Source: Oceanobacillus sp. J11TS1
Lineage (GTDB): Bacteria; Bacillota; Bacilli; Bacillales; Amphibacillaceae
Direction: 5' to 3'
Assembly: GCF_018333215.1 (NCBI RefSeq)
Contig: NZ_BORO01000029.1
Coordinates: 1-44,253 of the forward strand
DNA: 44,253 nucleotides
Part shown: in pieces, positions 26,955 through 35,071 of the stretch
Layout: each line of letters opens with the position of its first letter
Numbering within the stretch: position 1 is the stretch's first letter
Position numbers and translations under genes: made by a program
The notes under the pieces: model-generated
What the model was told of the DNA's origin: nothing
Database searches by the model: none
Seen by the model: the letters and a program-made list of their open reading frames with translations, nothing else

Positions 26955-28108
26955 TGAAAGCTGTTCATTTTGGTGCAGGGAACATCGGCAGAGGCTTTAT
27001 CGGTCTTTTATTAGATCAATCAGGCTATGAAGTTACCTTTGTAGATGTCAATGATGAGGTTATTAGTGCGATTAATCAAGAAAAAGCATACCAGGTTCAT
27101 TTTGCAGCGGATAACGTTGAGTCCATCACCGTACAGCATATTTCAGGTATCAATAGTGTCAAAGATCCTAAGGCTGTAACGAATGCAATCATGGAAGCCG
27201 ACATTATCACAACAGCGGTCGGCCCGAATATCTTGCCAGTCATCGCCAAAGCGATTGCAAAAGGACTTGCTGAAAGAATCGATGCCAATCGAGCCCCCCT
27301 CCAGATTATTGCTTGTGAAAATATGATTGGAGGCAGTACCTTATTAAAAGAATATGTCTATCAAGAAATCGACGAGTTAAATCAGGAAGGCTTTGATGAT
27401 TTGTTTAGTTTTCCGGACGCTGCTGTAGATAGAATTGTACCAAATCAAACGAATAAGAACCTGTTGGATGTCACGGTGGAACCATATTATGAATGGGTTG
27501 TAGAGAAATCATTTATCCATGGAGAGATTCCTGAAATTAAAGGAATAACCTATGTAGATGAACTCGGGCCATATATTGAACGAAAGTTGTTCACAGTAAA
27601 TACAGGACATGCAGTAACAGCATATTTAGGCAGCTATCATCGCTATGACACCATTGTCGAATCTTTACAGGATAAAGCAATTTTGGATGCGTTAAATGGA
27701 ACATTACAAGAGACCGGGCAAGCTTTAGTAGAAGCTTATGGATTTGATGAAGGAACACACGCAGCCTATATAAAAAAAATCATCAGCCGCTTCCAAAATC
27801 CACATATTTCTGATGAAGTTAATCGGGTAGCCAGAGGTCCAATCCGCAAGCTTGGACCAAAAGATCGCTTTGTACGTCCTTCAAAAATGTATTTTGAATT
27901 TACATCCTCTGCCCCTAGGTACTTATCTAAAGCGATGGCATCTGCTTTACAATTCCATAATAAAGCAGATGAAGAGGCTGTGAAGCTCCAGGAAATGATT
28001 CAGGAAACAGGAGTAGAAGCAGCGTTTGTGGAAATTAGCGGATTGGAGAAAGATCATTCCATTACAAAAGCAGTTATGGCTGAATATGAGCAAATGCGGC
28101 CTGAGTGA
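26954..28108 (+). CDS. mtlD: Mannitol-1-phosphate 5-dehydrogenase
   Basis: Oxidises mannitol 1-phosphate to fructose 6-phosphate with NAD+. The Rossmann motif is AVHFGAGNIGRGFIGLLL at residue 3; ACENMIGGSTLLKEYV and the catalytic-region KLFTVNTGHAVTAYLGSYH follow. The length of 384 residues is standard. It is the last gene of the operon, starting at the A of the mtlF stop and closed by the terminator at 28132. Confidence 0.97.
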   Translation: MKAVHFGAGNIGRGFIGLLLDQSGYEVTFVDVNDEVISAINQEKAYQVHFAADNVESITVQHISGINSVKDPKAVTNAIMEADIITTAVGPNILPVIAKAIAKGLAERIDANRAPLQIIACENMIGGSTLLKEYVYQEIDELNQEGFDDLFSFPDAAVDRIVPNQTNKNLLDVTVEPYYEWVVEKSFIHGEIPEIKGITYVDELGPYIERKLFTVNTGHAVTAYLGSYHRYDTIVESLQDKAILDALNGTLQETGQALVEAYGFDEGTHAAYIKKIISRFQNPHISDEVNRVARGPIRKLGPKDRFVRPSKMYFEFTSSAPRYLSKAMASALQFHNKADEEAVKLQEMIQETGVEAAFVEISGLEKDHSITKAVMAEYEQMRPE

Positions 28109-28131
28109 ATGAATATCTCTATAAAATAAGC

Positions 28132-28161
28132 AAAAAAGCATGGAGGTTCCCATGCTTTTTC
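28132..28161. terminator. Bidirectional terminator between mtlD and the HAD gene
   Basis: AAAAAAGCATGG (28132-28143) pairs with CCATGCTTTTT (28150-28160). A- and T-runs on the two flanks let it end both converging transcripts. Confidence 0.9.
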
Positions 28162-28174
28162 GTTTATAAATACG

Positions 28175-28960
28175 TTATTTTACCAAACCTAATTTTTTCA
28201 ATCCATTAAAGATACCTGACTCCGTTACCGATGTCGTTTGAAAATCAGCATATTCCACTAATCTTGGATCTGCATTTCCCATTGCAATGCCAGTTCCAAC
28301 AAGCTTGAGCATTTCTTTGTCATTCATCCCGTCTCCAAAAGCAATTGCTTCAGAAGGAGCGATATCCAGATGATGTAGCATTTGTTGAATAGCCACGCCT
28401 TTATTTACAGAGGACCGAAGAATATCGTAGGATTCGCTGGCATGAGCAACATTTACTTTGGCGAGATGGAAATCCTCTGTAACTTCAAAGTCTTTTACTT
28501 GATCTTTTTCAACATTTATAGCTGAAGCAGAAACAATTTGATCCGCCACATCCGATGTAAATAGTTTATTTTGATGGAGTTCGAATACCTCGTTAAAACG
28601 CTTAACATGTGGACTTGTTAATGAAGTGAAGTAATTATTCTCTGTGGTGTAGAGGACAAGTTCGCTTTCACTTTGATTCGCAATATCCACCATATTTTCT
28701 ACGTCTTCTTTCCTCATCGGTGCATTAAAAATAACATTGTCTTGATAGAGAGCATAAGCTCCGTTGTAGGTAATGGAAGATGTAATTTCAAAATCTGAAG
28801 TCAGATATTGAATATCCACAAAAGGCCTGCCTGTACATAAAAAAACTTCCAAACCTGCTGCTTTTACTTGTTGAATGGCTTCTTTCGTCGAAGCTGCGTA
28901 AGTATGATCCGGTTGCAAAATCGTTCCATCAATATCTAAAAATAGTGCTCGATAAGTCAT
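28175..28960 (-). CDS. Cof-type HAD-IIB family hydrolase (sugar phosphatase type)
   Basis: A cytoplasmic phosphatase of 261 residues. HAD motif I is LFLDIDGTI (nucleophile and acid Asp), motif II lies near FLCTGRP, and the C-terminal GDGMNDKEMLKLVGTGIAMGNA is typical of the Cof subfamily. I start it at ATG 28960, with AGAAGGAGA just upstream on the minus strand; the frame opens earlier at 28978 without a ribosome site. It faces mtlD across a shared terminator. The substrate cannot be told from sequence. Confidence 0.9.
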   Translation of the reverse strand: MTYRALFLDIDGTILQPDHTYAASTKEAIQQVKAAGLEVFLCTGRPFVDIQYLTSDFEITSSITYNGAYALYQDNVIFNAPMRKEDVENMVDIANQSESELVLYTTENNYFTSLTSPHVKRFNEVFELHQNKLFTSDVADQIVSASAINVEKDQVKDFEVTEDFHLAKVNVAHASESYDILRSSVNKGVAIQQMLHHLDIAPSEAIAFGDGMNDKEMLKLVGTGIAMGNADPRLVEYADFQTTSVTESGIFNGLKKLGLVK

Positions 28961-29056
28961 GATAGTCTCCTTCTTCAATCCAATAAAATTAACGCTATTT
29001 TATCATACTATTTTCAGAAAGCCTAGCAGAGGATGGGATGTTGGAAGAAGAAAGGG

Positions 29057-29154
29057 GAAGCGCTCGAAAAAAGAGAAATTCGCTCCAATCCGAAGTAGAA
29101 GCGCTCGGAAAAGTGAAAAGTCGCTCTGATCCGGAAGGAAAGCGCTAGAAAAAA
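29057..29154. repeat. 21-bp-period CGCTC repeat array B
   Basis: Units beginning GCGCTCGAAAAAAGAG, TCGCTCCAATCCG, GCGCTCGGAAAAGTG, TCGCTCTGATCCGG and GCGCTAGAAAAAAG at 20-22 bp intervals. It abuts the IS remnant at 29155; array C resumes on its other side, so the IS fragment splits one array. Confidence 0.75.
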
Positions 29155-29352
29155 GATGACGTACAATAGTCTGTGTAAGATGAATAAATAGGAAAGGTAA
29201 GGTTATCCTACCCTTTAGTTAATCACTACAAAAACTAAGAAGAGGAGACCTTACCTATATCTACTAGTATACCTAATAATGATTTTTTTTAACAGATGAA
29301 GAGCTAGTTTTAAAATTTGTTAAAGATAACCTGGAGTCTATTTTAAAAGAAG
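29155..29352 (+). mobile_element. IS-like remnant, copy 2, with broken transposase start
   Basis: Near-identical to copies 1 and 3 over the first 126 bases, then about 70 bases more of the presumed transposase. The start codon is ATA instead of ATG, and a run of eight T leads to a stop or frameshift; the next frame continues TDEELVLKFVKDNLESILKE before the repeat array begins. This copy cannot make a transposase. It shows the N-terminal region that is missing from the two edge copies. Confidence 0.75.
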
Positions 29353-29577
29353 AACTCCAGCTCCAGGCTAAGCCGCTCGGGAAATAAAATCCGCTCCAAA
29401 ATGAGACCGATCCGCTCCAACCCCAGGCTGAAGCGCTCGAAAGAAGAAAAATCCGCTCCACATCCAGGAGGAAGCGCTCGAAAAAATCGAAACCCGCTCC
29501 AACCCGAGCTCAATCCGCTCCAACCCGAGCTCAATCCGCTCCACCCCGAGCCCACTCCGCTCCAACCCCAGGCTGAA
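29350..29577. repeat. 21-bp-period CGCTC repeat array C
   Basis: About ten units with a 20-21 bp period, such as CCGCTCCAACCCGAGCTCAAT (two adjacent identical copies, 29495-29537) mixed with GCGCTCGAAAGAAG types. On the minus strand the period gives an open frame of repeating LERIELG/SGWSG heptads, but it has no ribosome site and its units vary like non-coding DNA. It lies between the 3' end of the M3 peptidase gene and the HAD gene. Confidence 0.8.
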
Positions 29578-29625
29578 CTATTAACATATCTTAATCTACT
29601 TCTCCCAATCATCTATCAGCTAATA

Positions 29626-31323
29626 TCAAAGTGTTTGGTCATCTACTTTATCTAGCCAGTCTTCGATGAAGGAGACTGCTGATTCTACCGTTCCTTCTTC
29701 AAAAGGTGATTTTAATTTAGCGGATTCAACAAGTTCCAGAAATGGCTTTGAACCGCCGAGTTTACATAGGCCGATATAATCTTGCCATGCTTGTTCCCGG
29801 TTTTCCTGTGATTTCTTCAAAAACTGGAAGGCACAAACTTGTGCAAGAGTATAATCAATATAATAGAAGGGATCTTCATAGATATGCCCCTGCTTCTGCC
29901 AGAAAGCTCCTGATTCTAAGCCTTCTATGCCGTCATAATCACGGTGTGGTAAGTATTTCTTTTCTAAATGACGCCACGCTTGATTGCGTTCTTCTGGTGT
30001 CCAGTCTGGATTCTCATAGACCAAATGTTGAAATTCATCGACAGCAACCCCATAAGGAAGGAATTGAATAGCATCCGATAGATGAGCGTACTTATATTTT
30101 TCGACGTCCTCTTTAAAGAAATTTTCCATCCAAGGATACGTAAAGAATTCCATGCTCATTGAATGGATTTCTGCAGATTCGCTTGTTGGAAAATAGTACT
30201 CTGGGACAGAAAAATGACGGCTGGAATAAGCTTGGAAGGCGTGCCCTGCCTCGTGTGTTAATACGTCAATATCTCCAGACGTTCCATTGAAATTAGAAAA
30301 AATAAATGGAGACTGATAATCTTCAATATACGTGCAATAACCGCCGCTTTCTTTTCCTTTCTTTGCCTCTAAATCAAGCAGCTTACGGTCTAGCATAAAC
30401 TGGAAAAATTCACTGGTTTCTGCGGATAATTCATCGTACATTTTCTTGCCATTTTCGATGATCCAATCTGGATTGCCTTTTGGTGCTGCGTTACCTGAAG
30501 CGAAAACAAAAGACTCATCATAGAATTTTAGAGAATCAACTCCAATTCGTTTTTCTTGTTTCTTATAAAGTTTTGTCGCAATTGGTACAATGACTTCTTC
30601 TACTTGTTTCCGAAAACGCTGAACCATTTCGGCATTATAATCAACTCGCTGCATACGAAGATAACCAACCTCGACAAAGTTTTTATAGCCTAACTTTTCA
30701 GCTATTTTCTGACGTGTTTTTACTAAATCATCATAGAGGCTATCCAGTTTTTCTTTGTTTTCCGTAAAGAAGGTTTGACGAGCTTCCAATGCTTCTTTTC
30801 TAGTTTGCCGATCCGGATCCTCTGCGAAAGGACCAAGTTGTGCTAAAGTATAGGATTTACCCCGGAATTCGATATCCGCAGATGCAATTAATTTGGAATA
30901 ATTAGATGTTAACTTATTTTCTAACTGCAGCAGTGGAATAATTTCCTTAGAAAAAGCTTTTACCTCACATGCTGCTAAATCAAATAATTGGGAACCATAC
31001 TTATCCCGGAGTTGCGATTCAAATGGAGACTTCAATAGCTCTTTATAAAAAGATGTAGCTAGTTCTTGAATTTCTGGTAATTTTTCATCAAAAAAGTCTC
31101 TTTCTTTATGATAAAATTCATCACGGGTATCAATGGAAGCACGGATAAACACAAGGTTATACATGGTAGAAAGACGGTTTCGAATGGCATTAATTTCATC
31201 AATGGCAGCGACTGCCTTATCGATCGAAGCTGCGTTTTGAAATTGCTCCAATTTTTGATAAAAAGTCTCTTTCACTTCTGCCATGTTTGGACGTTCATAA
31301 ACGTATTCAGAAAATGTTTGCAT
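29626..31323 (-). CDS. M3 family oligoendopeptidase (PepF-like)
   Basis: A cytoplasmic zinc peptidase cleaving short peptides, 565 residues. The zinc motif HEXXH is His357-Glu358-Ala-Gly-His361 (LTHEAGHAFQAYSSRH), and the third ligand Glu lies in SESAEIHSMSMEFF. The C-terminal YIDYTLAQVCAFQFL and substrate-pocket tyrosines are typical of M3B enzymes. I start at ATG 31323, since TAGGAGG lies eight bases upstream; an open extension to 31374 lacks one. It may process peptides brought in by the importer at 11037-16958, but it is not in that operon. Confidence 0.93.
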   Translation of the reverse strand: MQTFSEYVYERPNMAEVKETFYQKLEQFQNAASIDKAVAAIDEINAIRNRLSTMYNLVFIRASIDTRDEFYHKERDFFDEKLPEIQELATSFYKELLKSPFESQLRDKYGSQLFDLAACEVKAFSKEIIPLLQLENKLTSNYSKLIASADIEFRGKSYTLAQLGPFAEDPDRQTRKEALEARQTFFTENKEKLDSLYDDLVKTRQKIAEKLGYKNFVEVGYLRMQRVDYNAEMVQRFRKQVEEVIVPIATKLYKKQEKRIGVDSLKFYDESFVFASGNAAPKGNPDWIIENGKKMYDELSAETSEFFQFMLDRKLLDLEAKKGKESGGYCTYIEDYQSPFIFSNFNGTSGDIDVLTHEAGHAFQAYSSRHFSVPEYYFPTSESAEIHSMSMEFFTYPWMENFFKEDVEKYKYAHLSDAIQFLPYGVAVDEFQHLVYENPDWTPEERNQAWRHLEKKYLPHRDYDGIEGLESGAFWQKQGHIYEDPFYYIDYTLAQVCAFQFLKKSQENREQAWQDYIGLCKLGGSKPFLELVESAKLKSPFEEGTVESAVSFIEDWLDKVDDQTL

Positions 31324-31647
31324 GGATTTACCTCCTAAAAAATTGGATTTGGTCATGACTACTCTAAAGAACATACTTATCCAGGTATCCTCTGAAAGAA
31401 GTCGTCTTCATCATTATAACGTTTTTTAGGATAAAAAGTATTCAAAAGATAACGAAATCTTCCCTTGATTCTATTATCAATTTGGTGGTTTATTTTCTAT
31501 AAGATGTAAGAATGTCCTCGTTTAAAATGAAAAATACGTGAACAAATTATAAAATTACTTAAGTGAGCCAGTGGGATGTATATTGACTTTCTTAGATTTC
31601 GATTGTAGACTGAAAATAGCGTAATTAAATAATGGTGGGGTGAAGAA
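31324..31647. promoter_or_regulatory. Divergent intergenic region with a promoter for the small membrane gene
   Basis: TTGACT (31583-31588), 17 nt, TAGACT (31606-31611) drives the plus-strand gene. On the minus strand a TATAAT (31413-31418) lies about 90 bases before the M3 start but lacks a good -35. The rest holds no recognisable gene. Confidence 0.6.
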
Positions 31648-31932
31648 ATGGTAGAAGCAGTCATCACATTTGGAGCTATTTTAACAGCGATTACAGCACT
31701 AATCAGTATTTTTCTAGTTAAAATGACTTCCAAAGTATCCCATGCTGGTTATTATCCAAACCTATTCTTAGGTCTTGTGGGGATATTATTAATTCTTGTA
31801 GCACCAATCGCACCAAAAGTTGATTTTGGAGGGGCTGGATTTGGCGGAATCGGGATTGCTTGTATGTTTGCAGCTGCAATCGGATTCATTATCTCAGCAA
31901 TTTTAGACTCCTACAAAAATGCAGAAGCATAA
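31648..31932 (+). CDS. Small integral membrane protein, unknown function
   Basis: 94 residues, three predicted spans (about 3-24, 40-58 and 66-86), with a Gly-rich stretch KVDFGGAGFGGIGIACMFAAA between the second and third. GGTGGGGTGAAG precedes the ATG. A promoter upstream and a strong terminator directly after make it a single-gene unit. I do not recognise a characterised family. Confidence 0.8.
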   Translation: MVEAVITFGAILTAITALISIFLVKMTSKVSHAGYYPNLFLGLVGILLILVAPIAPKVDFGGAGFGGIGIACMFAAAIGFIISAILDSYKNAEA

Positions 31933-31981
31933 AAAGTAAAAGCAATGCCTGTTCATACGCAGACATTGCTTTTACTTTTTT
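31931..31981. terminator. Bidirectional terminator between the small membrane gene and cvfB
   Basis: AAAAAGTAAAAGCAATG (31931-31947) is perfectly complementary to 31964-31980, with a final T. It serves both converging genes. Confidence 0.92.
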
Positions 31982-31997
31982 CTTACATAAGTTTTAG

Positions 31998-32858
31998 CTA
32001 ATCTATTTTAATGATTTGTTCATTTTCCTGTTTTACCTGCCCCTGTTTCAGCAATGTTCCTAAGGCACGTTTAAATGCTGCTTTACTAATTTGAAATGTT
32101 GCCCGAATTTCTTCCGGATCGCTCTTATCATGGAAAGGAATCACGCCATCATTTTCCTTTAAATGCTTTAAAATAGCATTTGCATCTTCTGTTAAACTGT
32201 CCTGTTTTAATGGGCGCAAGGAAACGTTAATGGAGCCATCCTCCTTTACAGCAATCACTCGTCCTTCAACAACCTGTCCAATACGAGGTTCCTCTTTTCT
32301 TTCGGTACGATGAATAAAACCGCGATAGCCTTCGCTTGTTATGATAGCTGCACCCTCTTTATTTGTATAATAGACTGTGCCAACGACCGTTTGCTGATTT
32401 AGCTGTTCTGGTGCTGCGAAAACATTATTGGCGATAATACTCTCAGACGCTGGGACACCTAAAAGACGTCCCTTTTTATCTAACTGTAAAGTAATATACA
32501 GACGATCTCCAGAATGTGGCCAGCTTTCTTGGAATAAAGGCAAGGCATCTTTGGAGACAAGAATATCCTTTGACGTGCCTATATTGACAAAAACACCTAG
32601 ATGGGGAACTACATCTACAACTTCCGCCCAGTCATACAATCCGGTAGTAACAAAAGGCAAATATGTAGTAGCATTTACTTGGTCTTTTTTATTTAAATAA
32701 AGGAAAACATCAACAGACTGTTCTGGCTCTAATGGCTTTTCTGTTTCATTATGATGCAGCAGAACTTCCTCTCCATAAGCAGTTAACACATATCCAGTAT
32801 CTATTTTTCGCAAAACGGTCATCGTTATGATAGAACCGATTGGTAAATCTGTCGGCAT
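31998..32858 (-). CDS. CvfB/YitL-type S1 RNA-binding protein
   Basis: 286 residues with the domain plan of conserved virulence factor B and B. subtilis YitL: S1-like segments (about 1-60, 65-135, and 140-210, the last with GFIHRTERKEEPRIGQVVEGRVIAVKEDGSINVSL), then a C-terminal winged helix (DPEEIRATFQISKAAFKRALGTLLKQGQVKQ). In Staphylococcus CvfB affects virulence gene expression through RNA binding. I start at ATG 32858, with GAAAGGAG upstream. A terminator hairpin (32896-32926) and a structured, promoter-preceded segment lie in its upstream region on the same strand, hinting at leader control. Confidence 0.88.
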   Translation of the reverse strand: MPTDLPIGSIITMTVLRKIDTGYVLTAYGEEVLLHHNETEKPLEPEQSVDVFLYLNKKDQVNATTYLPFVTTGLYDWAEVVDVVPHLGVFVNIGTSKDILVSKDALPLFQESWPHSGDRLYITLQLDKKGRLLGVPASESIIANNVFAAPEQLNQQTVVGTVYYTNKEGAAIITSEGYRGFIHRTERKEEPRIGQVVEGRVIAVKEDGSINVSLRPLKQDSLTEDANAILKHLKENDGVIPFHDKSDPEEIRATFQISKAAFKRALGTLLKQGQVKQENEQIIKID

Positions 32859-32893
32859 ATAAAATACTCCTTTCAAAAGTCAAAATAATTTAG

Positions 32894-32926
32894 AAAAGGG
32901 ATACTCTCTTAAAAGAGTACCCCTTT
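32894..32926 (-). terminator. Terminator-like hairpin just upstream of the cvfB-like gene
   Basis: GGGATACTCT (32898-32907) pairs with AGAGTACCC (32914-32922) with one bulge. On the minus strand TTTTCT follows. It would end transcripts coming from the promoter at 33264-33292, either as the 3' end of a separate small RNA or as an attenuator before cvfB. Confidence 0.7.
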
Positions 32927-33257
32927 ATGAATAAAGTAACACGTGATATCATAATTAAAATTTAACAGAAGTTCAATAAAGTTTTATTTTGAACGTCATT
33001 TCATGAGAAGAACTCAATTCTTCCCCTAATAATTGGGTTATTAGCTTATTTTAATCGGTTAGTTAGATATGCTAACCGTCTTATCCGTATAACGCTTACG
33101 GAATTGTCCGCGGTAAAATTTCTAAAAACTTTTCTAACTTAAGCAATACAGCCCCAAACCTTCTGCTGTATCCTTGCGACCCCTTAGTCGCGCCAGTGTG
33201 AATAAGCATTTTCAAAAAGCATTACAGAATGCCAAATCACAACTGTTACTCATTAAC
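32894..33257 (-). ncRNA. Candidate structured RNA or leader upstream of cvfB (unidentified)
   Basis: On the minus strand, from the promoter at 33264-33292 to the terminator at 32894, there are several separate perfect stems: GCGAC/GTCGC (33176-33191), ATACAGC/GCTGTAT (33146-33171), TCCGTA/TACGGA (33084-33102), CGGTTAG/CTAACCG (33056-33078) and GTTCAA/TTGAAC (32971-32994). No open frame of note exists. It does not look like tmRNA, RNase P RNA, 6S RNA, SRP RNA, or any riboswitch whose core I can recall. The whole could be a free-standing RNA of about 370 nt or the 5' leader of cvfB. Confidence 0.45.
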
Positions 33258-33263
33258 TTTTCT

Positions 33264-33292
33264 AGTATGCATGATTTCTTCGTAAATGTCAA
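33264..33292 (-). promoter_or_regulatory. Sigma-A promoter on the minus strand upstream of cvfB
   Basis: On the minus strand TTGACA (33292-33287), 17-nt spacer, CATACT (33269-33264). The consensus -35 and ideal spacing make it credible despite the weaker -10. Confidence 0.6.
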
Positions 33293-33407
33293 CCTTTTAA
33301 GGATGTTCAGCGTTTCTAATAAAAATGACCACGGCAAATTCCTACGTTAGCAAGCTTTTATCTTACGCTTTCCATTTAAAAATGGCTTTTGGGAAATAGA
33401 TAGAAAG

Positions 33408-33436
33408 TTGACACAATATGATACACTTAATTTAAT
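33408..33436 (+). promoter_or_regulatory. Sigma-A promoter of the AEC transporter gene
   Basis: TTGACA (33408-33413), 17-nt spacer, TTTAAT (33431-33436). Start near 33443 leaves a leader of under 20 nt, and there is no clear ribosome site before ATG 33461 (AAAAAGCTG only), so translation may be weak or near-leaderless. Confidence 0.7.
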
Positions 33437-33460
33437 TGAAAAAAGCTGCGTGATTTACAT

Positions 33461-34357
33461 ATGTTACTGTTTATTGAAGTTATTTTGCCGATTATGGCTG
33501 TATTTGCGGCTGGATTTATCTTGCAGCGTATCCGTGTTTTAGACGTGAGATCCGTGTCTGCTGTCTGTTTATATATTCTTTCGCCGGCACTTGTATTTGT
33601 CACGTTGTATGATGCGGAGTTTGACCGAGGATTTTTAGTTATTCTTATTTACATGTTTGTCTTATTTTATGCAATGGTATTTATTAATAAAATATTAGCG
33701 AAAATCTTTGGCTGGGACGGGAATAAAGAAAGTGCAGCGATTCTTTCAACCGGTTTTATGAACTCAGGAAACTATGGCCTTCCTGTCGTTTTGTATAGTA
33801 TTGGCAGTGCGGCTGCACCATATGCCATTTTTATTATGGTTATTCAAGCATTGCAGAATAATTTCTTCGGTGTTTATTATGCATCGAGAAGCACAAGCGG
33901 AATACGCAGAGCCCTGGAAAATGTATTGAAAATGCCGACAACTTATGCAGCGATTCTAGCATTCTTATTTTCGCTGCAACCCATTGCGATACCAGATTAT
34001 ATACACTCTACCTTAGAAATGGTCGGGAATGCTGCAATTCCTGTGATGATGGTGATGCTCGGCATGCAGTTAGGCTCATTAACGGCGTTGAAGATAGATT
34101 GGCAGGTTGTTCTTTCTTCCGTTACATTAAAGATGATTGTGGCACCAATCCTGACAGCGACGTTCGTCTGGCTTGTTCCGGTAGATCCGCTGATTGGAAC
34201 GGTATTAATCATTATTTCAGCTATGCCGACCGCAGCGACAACGACAATGTATGCCATTGAATTTGATACGGAGCCAGAACTGGTATCAACGATTACGTTT
34301 ATCTCGACGGTTGTTAGTGTAGTTACGCTTACGATTTTATTAAATATTATTGCTTAA
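33461..34357 (+). CDS. AEC (auxin efflux carrier) family transporter
   Basis: 298 residues, almost wholly hydrophobic, with about ten membrane spans in two halves. STGFMNSGNYGLPVVLYSIG (residues about 93-112) is the conserved broken-helix Asn/Gly region of AEC carriers, repeated in the second half as MPTAATTTMYAIEFD. Bacterial members carry malate or other organic acids; the substrate here is unknown. The gene starts at ATG 33461 after a strong promoter but a weak ribosome site. The HAD gene follows 45 bases later, probably cotranscribed. Confidence 0.88.
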   Translation: MLLFIEVILPIMAVFAAGFILQRIRVLDVRSVSAVCLYILSPALVFVTLYDAEFDRGFLVILIYMFVLFYAMVFINKILAKIFGWDGNKESAAILSTGFMNSGNYGLPVVLYSIGSAAAPYAIFIMVIQALQNNFFGVYYASRSTSGIRRALENVLKMPTTYAAILAFLFSLQPIAIPDYIHSTLEMVGNAAIPVMMVMLGMQLGSLTALKIDWQVVLSSVTLKMIVAPILTATFVWLVPVDPLIGTVLIIISAMPTAATTTMYAIEFDTEPELVSTITFISTVVSVVTLTILLNIIA

Positions 34358-34402
34358 GGATGGGTAAAAACGAATTTGATTATAAATCGGAGGGGAAAAA
34401 CC

Positions 34403-35059
34403 ATGATTAAAGCGGTTATTTTTGATTTTGACGGGCTTATTTTAGATACAGAAACGGCTTGGTTTGATGCTTATAAAGAGGTTCTGAGGGACCAATTTCA
34501 ATTTGATCTGCCGCTTGAGGAATTTGTAAAGTATGTCGGATCGGATGAAACACAACTTTATTTTTATTTGCAAAAGGAATTAGGAAGTCAACTGAATATA
34601 GAAGGTATTCGTAATGAAGCGGCCAAACTCCACACCCGATATATAAAAAATGCAAAAGCCAGGGATGGTGTTTCAGATTATTTGAAAGATGCGAAAGAGG
34701 CGGGACTAAAAATTGCTCTGGCAACCAGTTCCAACACCGCATGGGCAACGACCCATTTAACAAATTTAAATCTGCTTTCTTATTTTGACTTCTTCGTAAC
34801 AAAGGACATGGTGGAGAAAGTCAAACCAGCACCAGACTTGTTTTTAAAAGCTCTTGAAAAATTAGGGGTTGAACCTCATGAAGCGGTTGTTTTTGAGGAT
34901 TCTTTAAATGGGCTTGTTGCTGCACAGGAAATAAATATTCCTACAGTTATTGTCCCAAATCCAGTTACGGCTTCCTTAGCTTTTGAAAATTATCATTTAA
35001 AATTAAATTCGATGGCGGATCTGTCTTTACAGGAAATTTTAAGTTCTTTGAATAAATAG
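34403..35059 (+). CDS. HAD-superfamily hydrolase (beta-phosphoglucomutase-like, YhcW type)
   Basis: 218 residues, HAD subfamily IA. Motif I is VIFDFDGLILDTE with Asp8 and Asp10, the helical cap covers about residues 15-85, motif II LATSSN, the motif III Lys is in KVKPAPDLFLKAL, and motif IV VVFEDSLNGLVAA. I start at ATG 34403, with CGGAGGGG upstream, not at the open-frame limit 34376. Its last 45 bases and the following 12 recur at 37162-37221, after the nuclease gene, so this gene's 3' end appears to be an insertion or duplication boundary. Confidence 0.9.
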   Translation: MIKAVIFDFDGLILDTETAWFDAYKEVLRDQFQFDLPLEEFVKYVGSDETQLYFYLQKELGSQLNIEGIRNEAAKLHTRYIKNAKARDGVSDYLKDAKEAGLKIALATSSNTAWATTHLTNLNLLSYFDFFVTKDMVEKVKPAPDLFLKALEKLGVEPHEAVVFEDSLNGLVAAQEINIPTVIVPNPVTASLAFENYHLKLNSMADLSLQEILSSLNK

Positions 35060-35071
35060 GTTTTAGATTAT
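35012..35071 (+). repeat. Direct repeat, left copy (3' end of HAD gene)
   Basis: The 60 bases here match 37162-37221 at 54 positions, exactly 2150 bases apart. The core GGATCTGTCTTTACAGGAA is identical in both. This copy encodes the real C-terminus DLSLQEILSSLNK and the TAG stop. Confidence 0.85.

Noticed and set aside
29350-29577. CRISPR array
   Set aside because: The unit is about 21 bp with no separate unique spacers; all positions drift, and no cas genes are near.
29343-29612. Minus-strand protein with LERIELG or SGWSGL heptads
   Set aside because: The open frame arises from the 21-bp period of the DNA repeat; it lacks a ribosome site and its start is unsupported.
32894-33257. tmRNA, RNase P RNA, 6S RNA or SRP RNA
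   Set aside because: None of the conserved core segments that I know for these RNAs is present on either strand.
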